DNA of 64,000 nt from a virus: the IMG/VR virus record IMGVR_UViG_3300033816_000195, positions 1 to 64,000 of that record; one strand, 5' to 3'. Below the pieces are notes generated by a model. It did no database searches. It had not been told where the DNA came from and was given only the letters and a program-made list of their open reading frames with translations. A program made the position numbers and the translations under genes. This document shows, piece after piece, positions 37,584-48,057 of the stretch. Each line of letters begins with the position of its first letter. Positions within the stretch are counted from its first letter, which is position 1.

Positions 37584-40500
37584 TTTTCTTGTTCCACCAA
37601 CCAGTTTTAAGCCAATCAAAAAAACCTTCATCTGAACCTTTAGAGAAATCAGTAGTATTTATTACATTTTGAGTCCATTTATTTCTTTCTGATAATCCTC
37701 TTCTTTCATATTGCTGGAGCATTTTATTTTTATCTCCTTTTACAACTCCTTCTACAAAACTTGGGAACGGATTTAAGCTACCTAAATTATATGCATAATC
37801 AGTAAGCATCATTTGACTATTCTGAGGTAACTTGTCATAAGTTCCTGTACCATATTTTTTATCTACATATTCTTCTGCTTTAGCCTGATGAACTAATACA
37901 TCTTTTTTCTGTAAGTCTCTAGCTTGTTGTTCAGTCAAACCTGAAGCAAATGATTCACCAGGTTTTAATTTATGTCCATAAGCTATAGTATTAGCACCAC
38001 CCTCAATACTAGAATGTGGATACCATTTATTATTTTTGTAACCTTTTTTAATAGAGTTTTCTAAATCTCTTAAATCTGATAAGTATTTTTCTAGAGTAGC
38101 TGGGTCTAAATCTTTAGGAGATAGTTCTCCTCCCGGAGCATAGTTATTAATGTTACCACCTTTTTTATTTTGTGGTTCAGTATTATTTTCAGATGTACCA
38201 TAAGCAGCTGCACCGGTTCCTAAACCTGTCGGAATAATATATGGTAATAAAGCTTTAAATTTATTAGGATTAGTTAAATCAAATTCTCCACTATTACCCC
38301 ACCTAGATTTAAGTTGTTGTGCCTTATTTAAATTATGCACTTCAACGTCAATAGGGTTTAGAGTACCGTCCATTATCTTTTGAAACTCTACTCTGGATAT
38401 ATCTTTACCTGCGGGTGAATTTAAAAAATCTGCAAAATGATCTGTCATTACCCAGTCATTTAAAATTCTAGGTTCTCCTGACCAACCTCTTTCTGTCATT
38501 GTAGGATGTTTCTCTAACATCCAATTTTTAAAAGCTTCTAAATTTTGAGCTTCTAATTCATTAGCAGGTACCTGATCAATTGCATTTAACCTAGCATAAT
38601 TAGTTCTATATGCCGGATCTATAACCTCTTTACCCTTATCGTCAATATAAGGTAAACCATACTTTCTATTCTTATGTCCTATAGGATATATATTTCCATC
38701 TATAACTATTTTATTAGTTGTTTGTGGCATATATAATTGACTTATCCCTTCTGGTGGAGCTTCTGTTAAAGATATAGCCGGCTCATCTAATGTTCTATTA
38801 TAAGCTCTTGCACCATATTCATCTTTTGTTGTAAATACAACCTTAGATTTGTCACTCCAATCACTTTTTAATGCATCACTTTTATCACCCCCTCTATATG
38901 TTATTTCAGTTCCTTCAGGATAAGCTTGTTTAAACTTAGTACTTTGTTGTTGAATAAATTGTTCTGGTGTTCCTTGGAAAGGAGTTCCATCTGCATTTGT
39001 CATCCAAGTACCATTAGCTTTTGTTTGTTGTTCAATAATATTATACTCTTCAGAATTTTTAATTACATTTTGAATATCTTCAGCATCATAATTTTTATTA
39101 TGTTTTTTTACCCAATTAACCCAATCTATTTCTGATTCAAAGTTAGGAATTGTTTTAGGAGTTTTTGTTCTACTTCCTAAACCAAGCATAAGTGGTCCAG
39201 GAGGTCTATTAAAAAACTCTTTTAATTTAGCTGATTTAATAATAGGTTTTGCAACTTTACTTGCTGTATTTGATGCATTTGCTCCTTTAGAATAATTTTT
39301 ATATCTTGTATGTGGTTGAAGTGGATTAGGATTATATAAAGGTAGTTCTTTACCAGTTGCTCCTGTTATTTGATCTTCTAGATACTGATAACCTTTATTT
39401 GAAAATACAGGATCATCCGGTGAAAAAGGAGAATAATTAAAATCAAACTCACTTATATCAATATCTTCTCCTCTAAAATTCTTAGCATAAACAGGTTGTT
39501 TAAAAACTTCCTCTGGTGCTGCTTTTATTACTGTTGATTTTCTTGGATAAAAAATATTTTTTCTAGGGATAATGTATTCATTAGCATTTATTTCTGATTG
39601 AAACATAGTTCTAGGTTGCCCTGGTAATACAGAACCTTGTGCTGTTTTTAAGTTTACCACATCTGAATCACTTAAAATATTTTTTTTCCAAAAAGGTATT
39701 TTTACTTCTTCTATCACCATATCATCTCCCATAAAAACACCTCTCCTGCCTTCATTTCCTTTTAAATATTGTGACATTTCTTCCAAGTCTGTTGTAAAAA
39801 AATCTCCTTTTTTATTTACTTTAGTTATAAGTTCTTTTTGTTTTGCTGCATTTATAGGATCATCTCCTAAACCATAATTTAAATTTTCTAAATTTTTATC
39901 AAATGTACTAGCTCTATATCCTCTTGTAGGATATATTACATTATCTGCGTATTTTAATCCACTTTTTAAAACAGGTTTTGCAACTTTACCTGCTGTACCA
40001 ACAACTGGTAAAGCACCTACAACATCAAGAGCAACACCTAATGCATCTGTGTCAACATCAACATAGTCTTTATTATCTCCAAATAGTTTACTACCTAGTG
40101 TCATAGCACCTTCAACAAGAGTTTCAGGAACTTGACTTATACCTGTAGTTAAATCACCTGCAAACTTTAAAGGATCATCTATCAGTCTTTCTCCAGTTCT
40201 TATAGCAGAATTTATACCTGTAATTTCTCCAACTCCAGATAAAGCTTCTGATAAATGTTGCATATTTTGACGATCTCTATTAGCATTATATGTTGCTTCA
40301 TCTACTGATATGTTTTCAATACCTTTTAATTTATTTTCTTTATTTACTTGAGCAGCCCTATCTGCAAAACTAGATGTTGATTGTTTTTTTGCTACTGGTT
40401 TTGAAACAGCAACTGGTTTTGCTTTAGCTACTTCTTTTTTAATAGTAGCCATTTCAGACTTACTTAATGTAGGCATCTTGTAACCTGTGCCTGGTTTAAA

Positions 40501-41517
40501 TGTACCACCAGGTTGCATCTCAGGTAACTCTTCTACTACATAACCTCCATCAACATATTTTTGTATTTCATTATCAGAAACATTTAAAGTAATACCTCCA
40601 TCTTTTTCCTTAGGTACATATTTAAATCTTTGTAAATCTAGATCATATACTGGTGTACTATCATTAGCTCTAGGACTTGCATAATGACCAGCTATTTCCA
40701 TCCAGGTTGTGTCACCTTCTTTAAATCCTGGTTTACCTGATTTTAAAAATACTCCTGTATTTGGATTAACACTAAAACCATGATAATATCCATCATAAGG
40801 ATCTGGTTGCCAATCAGAATTCATTTGTAAAGCTTCTTCAAAGTTTTTAGGTTTACCTAATGCATCCCACATACCATAGTGATCATATTCATTTGGATCA
40901 CCATAAAAAGAATAAGGTCTCCTATTTTCAGGAGCTGATTCAGAATACTCTAGAAATTGGTTATAATCTTCTGGCTCATTTTCTGTTCTTATTGGCTTAA
41001 ATGGCATTGGTGTTTCCTCTGCTTCTGGATCAACAGAAGTAAATGGATTATAATTATAAGGAACACCGCCATCTTGATAATACTTAGCATTAGGATCAAA
41101 TACTTTTCTTTTTTTAGATTTTGGTTTCTTAAATAGAGGATTTTCTGTAAACAGTTTATTTGTAGCAGAAAGACTCCTTGAATATTTTTTAGAAGCTAGA
41201 CCCTTTTTAGTTGGTTTAGGCATTTGTACTAAACCTCCTTTTTTTGCCATAGGAGTTTCATCTACATAGTCTGCTCCTGGAAAATTATATTCTTGTCCAG
41301 GATACATCATTTGTGGTTTACCAATATTAGGTTGTGCAAATACAGGATAAGGTACTCCTTGCATAGTAATATCACTAGAAGGTATTCTAGTTTTTTGACC
41401 CGGGAATTTCCATTGACCTTGTTCAGTATAAATAATATCTTTTTTATACGGATTAGGTTTCTTGTATTTATCTAAATCTAATTTTGCTTTAGATAAGGCT
41501 TTTCTATTATAACTCAT
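37498..41517 (-). CDS. Tail or cargo protein with phage-lysozyme-like domain and possible ART-like segments (1339 aa)
   Basis: The C-terminal region (about residues 1137-1285) looks like a T4-type phage lysozyme/muramidase: SIEGGANTIAYGHKL (E1172, T1177, H1182), GLTEQQARDLQKKDV, then MMLTDYAYNLG. A muramidase here would open the peptidoglycan during entry. Two earlier segments resemble ADP-ribosyltransferase folds, at about 525-615 (RGYRAST ... GDFFTTDLEEMSQYL) and 870-960 (TYRGGDKSD ... VFTTKDEYGARAYNR); these are weaker calls. Lysine- and Pro-rich N-terminal linkers carry GG phrases (MAKKGGLVQMPKP, YYQDGGVPYNYNP). A 26-residue GG module occurs twice (about 305-332 and at the extreme C-terminus). 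The start shares one base with the stop of the 1831-aa gene (TAATG). The lysozyme call is fairly secure. Confidence 0.78.
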   Translation of the reverse strand: MSYNRKALSKAKLDLDKYKKPNPYKKDIIYTEQGQWKFPGQKTRIPSSDITMQGVPYPVFAQPNIGKPQMMYPGQEYNFPGADYVDETPMAKKGGLVQMPKPTKKGLASKKYSRSLSATNKLFTENPLFKKPKSKKRKVFDPNAKYYQDGGVPYNYNPFTSVDPEAEETPMPFKPIRTENEPEDYNQFLEYSESAPENRRPYSFYGDPNEYDHYGMWDALGKPKNFEEALQMNSDWQPDPYDGYYHGFSVNPNTGVFLKSGKPGFKEGDTTWMEIAGHYASPRANDSTPVYDLDLQRFKYVPKEKDGGITLNVSDNEIQKYVDGGYVVEELPEMQPGGTFKPGTGYKMPTLSKSEMATIKKEVAKAKPVAVSKPVAKKQSTSSFADRAAQVNKENKLKGIENISVDEATYNANRDRQNMQHLSEALSGVGEITGINSAIRTGERLIDDPLKFAGDLTTGISQVPETLVEGAMTLGSKLFGDNKDYVDVDTDALGVALDVVGALPVVGTAGKVAKPVLKSGLKYADNVIYPTRGYRASTFDKNLENLNYGLGDDPINAAKQKELITKVNKKGDFFTTDLEEMSQYLKGNEGRRGVFMGDDMVIEEVKIPFWKKNILSDSDVVNLKTAQGSVLPGQPRTMFQSEINANEYIIPRKNIFYPRKSTVIKAAPEEVFKQPVYAKNFRGEDIDISEFDFNYSPFSPDDPVFSNKGYQYLEDQITGATGKELPLYNPNPLQPHTRYKNYSKGANASNTASKVAKPIIKSAKLKEFFNRPPGPLMLGLGSRTKTPKTIPNFESEIDWVNWVKKHNKNYDAEDIQNVIKNSEEYNIIEQQTKANGTWMTNADGTPFQGTPEQFIQQQSTKFKQAYPEGTEITYRGGDKSDALKSDWSDKSKVVFTTKDEYGARAYNRTLDEPAISLTEAPPEGISQLYMPQTTNKIVIDGNIYPIGHKNRKYGLPYIDDKGKEVIDPAYRTNYARLNAIDQVPANELEAQNLEAFKNWMLEKHPTMTERGWSGEPRILNDWVMTDHFADFLNSPAGKDISRVEFQKIMDGTLNPIDVEVHNLNKAQQLKSRWGNSGEFDLTNPNKFKALLPYIIPTGLGTGAAAYGTSENNTEPQNKKGGNINNYAPGGELSPKDLDPATLEKYLSDLRDLENSIKKGYKNNKWYPHSSIEGGANTIAYGHKLKPGESFASGLTEQQARDLQKKDVLVHQAKAEEYVDKKYGTGTYDKLPQNSQMMLTDYAYNLGSLNPFPSFVEGVVKGDKNKMLQQYERRGLSERNKWTQNVINTTDFSKGSDEGFFDWLKTGWWNKKNGGAIEMDIKNKEDLKRYVDQGYIIEEL
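40524..40602 (-). repeat. Internal copy of the GG / YVDxGYxxEEL module
   Basis: Partner of the C-terminal copy at 37498-37583 in the same gene, at about residues 305-332. Both have GG, about ten residues, an acidic helix ending in KYVD or RYVD, then GY and VEEL or IEEL. This shows duplication of a small module within one protein. Confidence 0.8.
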
Positions 41518-44500
41518 TACCTAAGTGATATTTGGTTTTTACTATTTGTAAGTTTAATTATCATATTCACATCATTAGAAATTTCTCTTTTTAAATGGAG
41601 TATATTTAAATAATGTCTAAACTTCTTTCTTTGTAATTCTGGTTTAGTTAAATCTAAGTTAGCTAAATTTAATTCTTTTCTATAACCATCTGCTCTAGTT
41701 ACCCAAATATTTTCACTAGGATAATTTCCTAAAAGTTGTGTAGTATCTGGTACTAATGGACCTTGTGGTGGATAACCTGAACCAATAGGAAACTCTCCTC
41801 TATCTTTTGTTATATCCCAGAACTGATTAAATCTATATTTGTTTTCTTCTTTAGAGAATAATATATCAAACCCTGGTAAACCTACTATAGTATCATCTAT
41901 AATAGTTGGTATAATCGGATTAAACTTAGGATAATCTAAACTAAGTGTTACATTATTTTTAGGGAAAATATTTAAATTTAAATACCCGGATACTTGTTCT
42001 GAATTATATATTACTGCTTTATCAAAATTATAATCTAGTACATGGAACTGATCAACACAGTTACCAGCTTTTCTCTTATAACATTCTAATATATATTCTA
42101 TAGATTTAATTGTAGTTACAGTCTGTCCTGTAATAATTGGCAGTTCTATTTCAAAAGGATAAGGAGTTCCATAGTAATTACAGAAATTATCGCACACATA
42201 ATTATGTATCCATAAAGTATTACCTTTTGAAGTTAAAAATGTAGTTTTTGTAGGGAATGTTAAATCTGGATGCCAGTCATGAAAACTTATCCAGAAATTA
42301 TTTTTAGGGTCAAAACTTATTGTCCAAGATGCACTTTCAAATAAAGCAGGATCACCAATTAAATATTTACCTTTTCCACCTACTGTAAAGTAATCACCCC
42401 TACCTTTATATTTTCCTGTTGAAACATAAGGTACATATTCTACAGGACCAGCCGGTCTTTGTTCTATAGGTTTTAATTTATAATCTTTTTTAGCAAAATA
42501 TAAAATAGAGTTTTGATTATCATAGACAGATTGTATTCCAATACCAGCAACAGGATTATCTTGCCATGGGTAATTAGGAAAATCTTCAAGTAACTTATAT
42601 GGTAAGAATAATGTAAACCACCATTTTAAACCTATCTGAGATATTTCTTTTAACATGTTACCACCATACTGATATATCTTTGCTTGGTTTTGAGAAACAT
42701 AGTACAAACCAGCAGGAGTATTTATTACAGACAATCTATTTTGAGATGATCCATATTCATATGGTTTATCTGCATTTGATACTGTTTGTTGTGGTTGTGA
42801 AAATAAACCTCCGTCACCTATAGTAATTTTTGTATTAAGATCTGTCTGAAGAACATCTACACCCTGATACATTAATGGGCTATCATTTTTAAAAGTAATT
42901 AATATACCATTTTTATTTATTGACTTTACACCAGATATTTGTGATTTAAATTCCTTATAGTTATTTGGTAAATATACAAACCAACTATCTTTAAATGCCT
43001 CTTCTACTTGTTGTAAAGAATAATAAATTCTATCAGGAAAATATGTATAGCAAAGTTTAGAAACAAAAGGATCATAATATCTAGATTGTAAATTACCAGA
43101 TGAAAAATACTGATTATATAATTTACTTACACTTAAAGAATAGTCATATTCATAGTAATCTCCTTGAGTAATATTTACAGGATTCATATCAAACAATACA
43201 GGTAAATCTGTATAGTTATATGGATTGTATACTTTTTCAAATTGTTGTGAACCAGCTTCTCTAAAATCTACAAGAACATCACTCTCTACATAAAAATCTC
43301 TAACAGAAGAATTAGCTAAATAGAAATAAGAATTCTTTACACCAAAACCAACAGCAGGAGGATAGTTACCTTCAGCATCTGTTTGATAGTTATAACTATT
43401 GTGATCTAGTTGATAAAAGTTTCTTGGTCTAAATCCTCCACCAGGATAACTAGGCGAAAGGAAGTTTGCTGGACTCATTTCTGAAATATCATATCTCTGA
43501 GAGTTTATCCAGAATCTAGGATTTATAAACATTCTTCTTAAAAGATAATTATACTCAAATCCATTTGGAAAATCATATAACCAATCATTAAAAAAGAACA
43601 TTGTGTTTTTTTCAGCATACCTATTAATATAAGTATCTCCACCAAAAAATATAGGAGTTTTAGTTAAAGACTTAACAGTATAATTACTATTTACTCCCGG
43701 AGTACATTGAAATGGTCCTGTTTGTACAAAGTAATTAATATCTGTAGGGTCTGTATAATTTATTTTTTGTTCACAAGGTGTGATTACAATTTGTTTTATG
43801 GAATCTAATTGTCCATACTGATTTTGTAATCTAACTTTTATAGCTCCATAATAGCTAGCAATATTTTTTCCAAAATCTCTATCAGGAGTAGCTTCATAAC
43901 CTAACTGACCAACAGTAACTAATGATTTATCATTTTGTAAAAATGCAGGTCCTTTATTTAAACCATTTGGATAACTAACATTATATCTAGGACCTGTAAG
44001 AGTTCTTAAAACTACTGTGTCAGATCTTTTAAGATTATTTATTTTATATCTATACCACGTACCGGGCACACTATTGTTTGCATAAGAAGGCATGGTTTGT
44101 AAAGAATCTCTTAAATAAAAAGCCTCTCCAATTTTAAATCTTTTTAAATTACTATCTGATAATGTTTGTGTAATATTCCAACCATCATAAAATCCATAAG
44201 CTTGTTGTTGAAGTGCATATTGTCTATATGGTAAGAAAGCATATATAGCATCAAGTGTAACATTAGCACCTTCAGAAAAATAATATGCAAACTTATTTAT
44301 AGCACCTAATACACTAAAACCTGTTTCTAAATATGCTGGTAAATATGAGTTTGCATTAGATTCAACAGATAACCAAGGAGCTGTATAATTTCCACCAAAA
44401 GCTAAAGCATTTTCATTAAAATTTTGTAATAGTTGTTGTTCTACATTAGTTCCTGTAAAAGCATCTAATAAAAAACCACCTGAAAGATCATAAATACCTT

Positions 44501-47012
44501 CTTGAGCATTATATAACTGTAATTGTGTATAAAATAAAAAAGCATCATCTAAGTTAGTTTGTATACCAATTGGTAATGTATTACCTCCCACTTCAGGTAA
44601 TTGATATTGTGCAGTAAAATTTCCGCCAGGTTGATTGTAAACTCTTTTACCTAGTAAAGATACTATAGCTTCTCCAAAACCTACAAATAAGGCTGTAGCC
44701 CATGCTTGATCACTTATTAATTTAAACTGAGGGTGTTTAGAAGGTTCAACAAATTTTTGATCTGAAACTCCTGATATATAACCATATGTTTTAAATTCAG
44801 TAGCTGATAAGAATGGATTTCTAAATGTAGTATCTGGAGAGTGAAATGAAATAATATCTTCCGGTATACTTTGATTTAATACCTTACCTCCTGCATCAAG
44901 AGGGTCAGGATCATTAGGGTCAGGAATTCTAATAAAAGGATCATTATATAAATAATTATGATCACTTGGATTATTAGTATTATATGGAGGATATATACAG
45001 TTAAACGGATGGTTTAAATATAAACCTCTTGTTCTTAATGAAGATTGTGTATTATTATAATCTCCAATGTCTTCATAAGTTCTAAAGTTATTTATCATAC
45101 CTTTAGCAATAACACTTCTGTTACCTTCTCTAGAACTTCTTAATATTTCATATCCTACAATACCTGGTATATCATTACCATCATTATCTTTTGGAAAAAT
45201 TATATTTTCAAAATATACTCCTAATATTCTTATAGAAGGAACATCTACTTGTGAGCCTGTAGCATTTACATTAGGTGTAAAATGTGGATCTGTAGTATTA
45301 TCAGGAAACTTATGGTGTCTAATTTTTTTACCACATAAGTCATATTCTTTTGATGCACCTGCTTGTCCAGTCCAACAATGTTCACTTGGGTTCCAAATTT
45401 CTGCTTGATTATCAGGATAGTTTTCTGTTGATTCCCAATAACCCATTTCACCCACTCTATTTACTATACCTCCATCTGGTAAAACTATTTTACCACCTAT
45501 TGTTTCAGTACCCGGAATATTTACAGGTAATAAAGTACTAGCAGTATTATATACTTCAAATACTTGTTCTGTTTTTAAAGGATCTGTTGAATCATAATAA
45601 AGGATGTTTTTTCCATTATAACTTGTTGACTCTTCAGGATAGGTATTAGTAGTTCCTGGTATTGTATAATTTTTAGGAGGTCTCCCGGGGATATGATAAG
45701 AAGCAGACTTATCACCTGTATCATATACCCAACGTATAAAGAATGCATATACTTCATCTCTTAAATAACTAGTTTTATTACCACCATTTACATAATAGTT
45801 AGCAGGATATTCAACTGAAGCCCAACGGGATCTAATTAAGTTTGCTAAGGGTTGATAATTAAAATCAAACTTAGATGTAGGTCCTACTCTTAGTAAGTAA
45901 TTGTTTACTTCAGTAATCTGATCTGACTTTTCAAATACTGGTGTTTGTAAAGGAATGTCTTCTAATGGAACTGTAAGAGTATCTTCTTTAATTTGATCTA
46001 AAGTAATTCTGCTTGTATTAGTAGAATATGTACCAATTCTTTTTGCTACTGTACCATTATTAATACACTGTACTATTACTAATTCAAACTCATCAAAATT
46101 TTCTGAGTCTGCACTTACTTCTAAATCTAAAGAACCCTGTAAATCTTCAAATGTGTAAACAAACTGATAATTACTTTGTGAAAAATAATCTGTTATTTTC
46201 TGACCCTTTATACTATAAGCTATTGTTGCAAAGTAAGTACCGTTTCTTAATGTTCCTCCTGTTACACCTAAACTTAATTTAAGACAAGGTGTACTCATTA
46301 ATCTTGCTAATCTTATTTTATCACAATCTAATTTATTTTGATCTACACAAAACTCACAAGGATTATTAGTATCTATTGGTGTACACTTTTGTGTCCAAGT
46401 TACTCCGGGCCAAAGTATTGTATCAGATGTATTATTATAATTAGTATAAAAGTTTACACTATTAGTATAGTTACTTTGTGACACAGACCAAAAATAGTTT
46501 GCAGGATCTGGCCATAATTTAGGATCCCCAACATTTAAAAATCTATCTGGATTTAAACCATCTGCCCAATATACTTGCCAAGTACAATCTTCTTTTTCTC
46601 TTGAAGAACCTGATATTAAAAATCTTTTATCAAAACCTAAACAAGCATCTTGTACAATAGGTCTATATATACATTTACTTTCTTCAAGAAGACCAATCTC
46701 TGACATTACTGTAACACCATTTACATCATGACCAGCTGTATATATAACCCAAGTATCACTGAATAAATGTATTCCTCCTATAATGTATTTATTTACTACA
46801 GTAGGTGGCATTGTTGATCCGGCTGTTGCACAAAGATAGTTTGAACTCTCATTTGATAATGTACCTAAGTCTCCTTCTGCTGTATTGTTTACAGCATTTC
46901 GAGCATGTAACCACATACCTTCAGATACAAATGAAGGATCAGAATCTTTATTAAGACCTTTTGTAAATGTATTAGTTAAATTCTGCGCACTATTTTGTAT
47001 GTTCTTTGCCAT
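41517..47012 (-). CDS. Large crAss-type tail protein (1831 aa), nozzle/muzzle candidate
   Basis: The N-terminus NTFTKGLNKDSDPSFVSEGM followed by HARNAVNN and GTLSNESSN is a conserved start I associate with the largest tail protein of crAss-like phages. It resembles the N-termini of beta-propeller tail nozzle proteins such as T7 gp12 and P22 gp10. The rest is rich in Tyr, Asn and Pro with many short beta-strand patterns, and has Cys pairs near residues 210-235 (CEFCVDQNKLDC). No signal peptide or enzymatic motif is seen. It ends KNQISLR, much like the NSLR ending of the 225-aa protein. The next gene (1339 aa, lysozyme-bearing) overlaps by one base. A tail structural role is likely; the exact position is inferred. 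Confidence 0.72.
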   Translation of the reverse strand: MAKNIQNSAQNLTNTFTKGLNKDSDPSFVSEGMWLHARNAVNNTAEGDLGTLSNESSNYLCATAGSTMPPTVVNKYIIGGIHLFSDTWVIYTAGHDVNGVTVMSEIGLLEESKCIYRPIVQDACLGFDKRFLISGSSREKEDCTWQVYWADGLNPDRFLNVGDPKLWPDPANYFWSVSQSNYTNSVNFYTNYNNTSDTILWPGVTWTQKCTPIDTNNPCEFCVDQNKLDCDKIRLARLMSTPCLKLSLGVTGGTLRNGTYFATIAYSIKGQKITDYFSQSNYQFVYTFEDLQGSLDLEVSADSENFDEFELVIVQCINNGTVAKRIGTYSTNTSRITLDQIKEDTLTVPLEDIPLQTPVFEKSDQITEVNNYLLRVGPTSKFDFNYQPLANLIRSRWASVEYPANYYVNGGNKTSYLRDEVYAFFIRWVYDTGDKSASYHIPGRPPKNYTIPGTTNTYPEESTSYNGKNILYYDSTDPLKTEQVFEVYNTASTLLPVNIPGTETIGGKIVLPDGGIVNRVGEMGYWESTENYPDNQAEIWNPSEHCWTGQAGASKEYDLCGKKIRHHKFPDNTTDPHFTPNVNATGSQVDVPSIRILGVYFENIIFPKDNDGNDIPGIVGYEILRSSREGNRSVIAKGMINNFRTYEDIGDYNNTQSSLRTRGLYLNHPFNCIYPPYNTNNPSDHNYLYNDPFIRIPDPNDPDPLDAGGKVLNQSIPEDIISFHSPDTTFRNPFLSATEFKTYGYISGVSDQKFVEPSKHPQFKLISDQAWATALFVGFGEAIVSLLGKRVYNQPGGNFTAQYQLPEVGGNTLPIGIQTNLDDAFLFYTQLQLYNAQEGIYDLSGGFLLDAFTGTNVEQQLLQNFNENALAFGGNYTAPWLSVESNANSYLPAYLETGFSVLGAINKFAYYFSEGANVTLDAIYAFLPYRQYALQQQAYGFYDGWNITQTLSDSNLKRFKIGEAFYLRDSLQTMPSYANNSVPGTWYRYKINNLKRSDTVVLRTLTGPRYNVSYPNGLNKGPAFLQNDKSLVTVGQLGYEATPDRDFGKNIASYYGAIKVRLQNQYGQLDSIKQIVITPCEQKINYTDPTDINYFVQTGPFQCTPGVNSNYTVKSLTKTPIFFGGDTYINRYAEKNTMFFFNDWLYDFPNGFEYNYLLRRMFINPRFWINSQRYDISEMSPANFLSPSYPGGGFRPRNFYQLDHNSYNYQTDAEGNYPPAVGFGVKNSYFYLANSSVRDFYVESDVLVDFREAGSQQFEKVYNPYNYTDLPVLFDMNPVNITQGDYYEYDYSLSVSKLYNQYFSSGNLQSRYYDPFVSKLCYTYFPDRIYYSLQQVEEAFKDSWFVYLPNNYKEFKSQISGVKSINKNGILITFKNDSPLMYQGVDVLQTDLNTKITIGDGGLFSQPQQTVSNADKPYEYGSSQNRLSVINTPAGLYYVSQNQAKIYQYGGNMLKEISQIGLKWWFTLFLPYKLLEDFPNYPWQDNPVAGIGIQSVYDNQNSILYFAKKDYKLKPIEQRPAGPVEYVPYVSTGKYKGRGDYFTVGGKGKYLIGDPALFESASWTISFDPKNNFWISFHDWHPDLTFPTKTTFLTSKGNTLWIHNYVCDNFCNYYGTPYPFEIELPIITGQTVTTIKSIEYILECYKRKAGNCVDQFHVLDYNFDKAVIYNSEQVSGYLNLNIFPKNNVTLSLDYPKFNPIIPTIIDDTIVGLPGFDILFSKEENKYRFNQFWDITKDRGEFPIGSGYPPQGPLVPDTTQLLGNYPSENIWVTRADGYRKELNLANLDLTKPELQRKKFRHYLNILHLKREISNDVNMIIKLTNSKNQISLR

Positions 47013-47013
47013 A

Positions 47014-48057
47014 TTATTTTACTCTATTAAATCCTAGGTTTCTATAATAAGCACTATTAGGAGAATATGATTTAAACATATCATAATACTTAGAGTACAT
47101 TGCCTTTCTATTTGTCCACCATAGCTGTTCCATTTCTTTAAAGTTTGGAGTATTAACTACAGTAAGAGCTTGATTTCTTGCAGGTCTTAATCTTTGTTCA
47201 ACAAGTTGAAGTCTTTGCATTACATCTTCCCCATTCATATATAGATTCTCAAGAATTCTTTGTTTAAATGCATACTCATAATATTCATTTATAAGATCAT
47301 GATCTGGTACCAATAAGTTACCTTGATCATCTTCCATCTGACCCTGATAGTTTAAATATACTTTTCCAGTTTGAAATGTTGTAAATAAAAAACCTCCTTT
47401 AATCCAACCTTGGTTTACAGTATTATAGTAAAGATTAGGACAGTCACATTCTATTTCTTGACTAGCCTTCATTCTAAGTGGAATAAGATTTTTATATATT
47501 CTTACATTACTTGTATTTATAATTTGTACTAATTCATATTGTTCACCTTTGCAATTCATAAAAACTCTTGGAGCAATACAAGTATCTCCGTATGGATTGT
47601 TAGGATCATATTGAGTAGGTATTGGATCTGCTATAGGATAATTAAGCCCGCAAGCTGCTGTATGATTACATGGATTAGAATTACAGGTTCTACAGTTTAC
47701 TGTGGGTGCTGCGCATGTATCTGTTGTACTAGGTACTTCTTGATAAGGTACTTCTTGCACATTAGTACCAGAAGCCCATCCATCATAACCTACTCTTTGT
47801 TCAAATTCACCACAAACAAATGCAAAGTTAAATGTATAAAAATCATCAGGTAATTTAACTTTACCATGACAGACTTCTAATATAATTTCTTTCTGCTGAT
47901 TTATTCTTAAACCTAAATCATAGTTTAATTTTTTAGCTAACTTAATAAGAGTCTGTGGCTCTATCATGTTCTCTAAAGCAAATGTATTTAAGTCAATAGA
48001 TACATCTTCCAATAACTGGTCAAATGTACGGTACCGGAGTGTATAATTATAATCCAT
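47014..48057 (-). CDS. crAss-type tail ring/hub protein (347 aa)
   Basis: Starts MDYNYTLRYRTFDQLLEDVS, then LIKLAKKLNYDLGLRINQQK and a strand-rich part (VKLPDDFYTFNFAFVCGEFE). This is a conserved crAss-like late gene located between the small ring proteins and the large tail protein. A Cys-rich insert (CRTCNSNPCNHTAACG, about residues 121-137, plus a later ECDCPN) could bind metal or form a knot. The C-terminal 80 residues are helical (LYMNGEDVMQRLQLVEQRL). It shares one base of overlap with the upstream 225-aa gene and is followed after one base by the 1831-aa gene, so the three are co-expressed. A tail ring or hub role is inferred. Confidence 0.65.
   Translation of the reverse strand: MDYNYTLRYRTFDQLLEDVSIDLNTFALENMIEPQTLIKLAKKLNYDLGLRINQQKEIILEVCHGKVKLPDDFYTFNFAFVCGEFEQRVGYDGWASGTNVQEVPYQEVPSTTDTCAAPTVNCRTCNSNPCNHTAACGLNYPIADPIPTQYDPNNPYGDTCIAPRVFMNCKGEQYELVQIINTSNVRIYKNLIPLRMKASQEIECDCPNLYYNTVNQGWIKGGFLFTTFQTGKVYLNYQGQMEDDQGNLLVPDHDLINEYYEYAFKQRILENLYMNGEDVMQRLQLVEQRLRPARNQALTVVNTPNFKEMEQLWWTNRKAMYSKYYDMFKSYSPNSAYYRNLGFNRVK

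Noticed and set aside
47539-47853. 104-codon plus-strand ORF rich in Ile, Cys and Trp
   Set aside because: Antisense to the Cys-rich part of the 347-aa tail gene; the composition mirrors the other strand and no start signal is seen.
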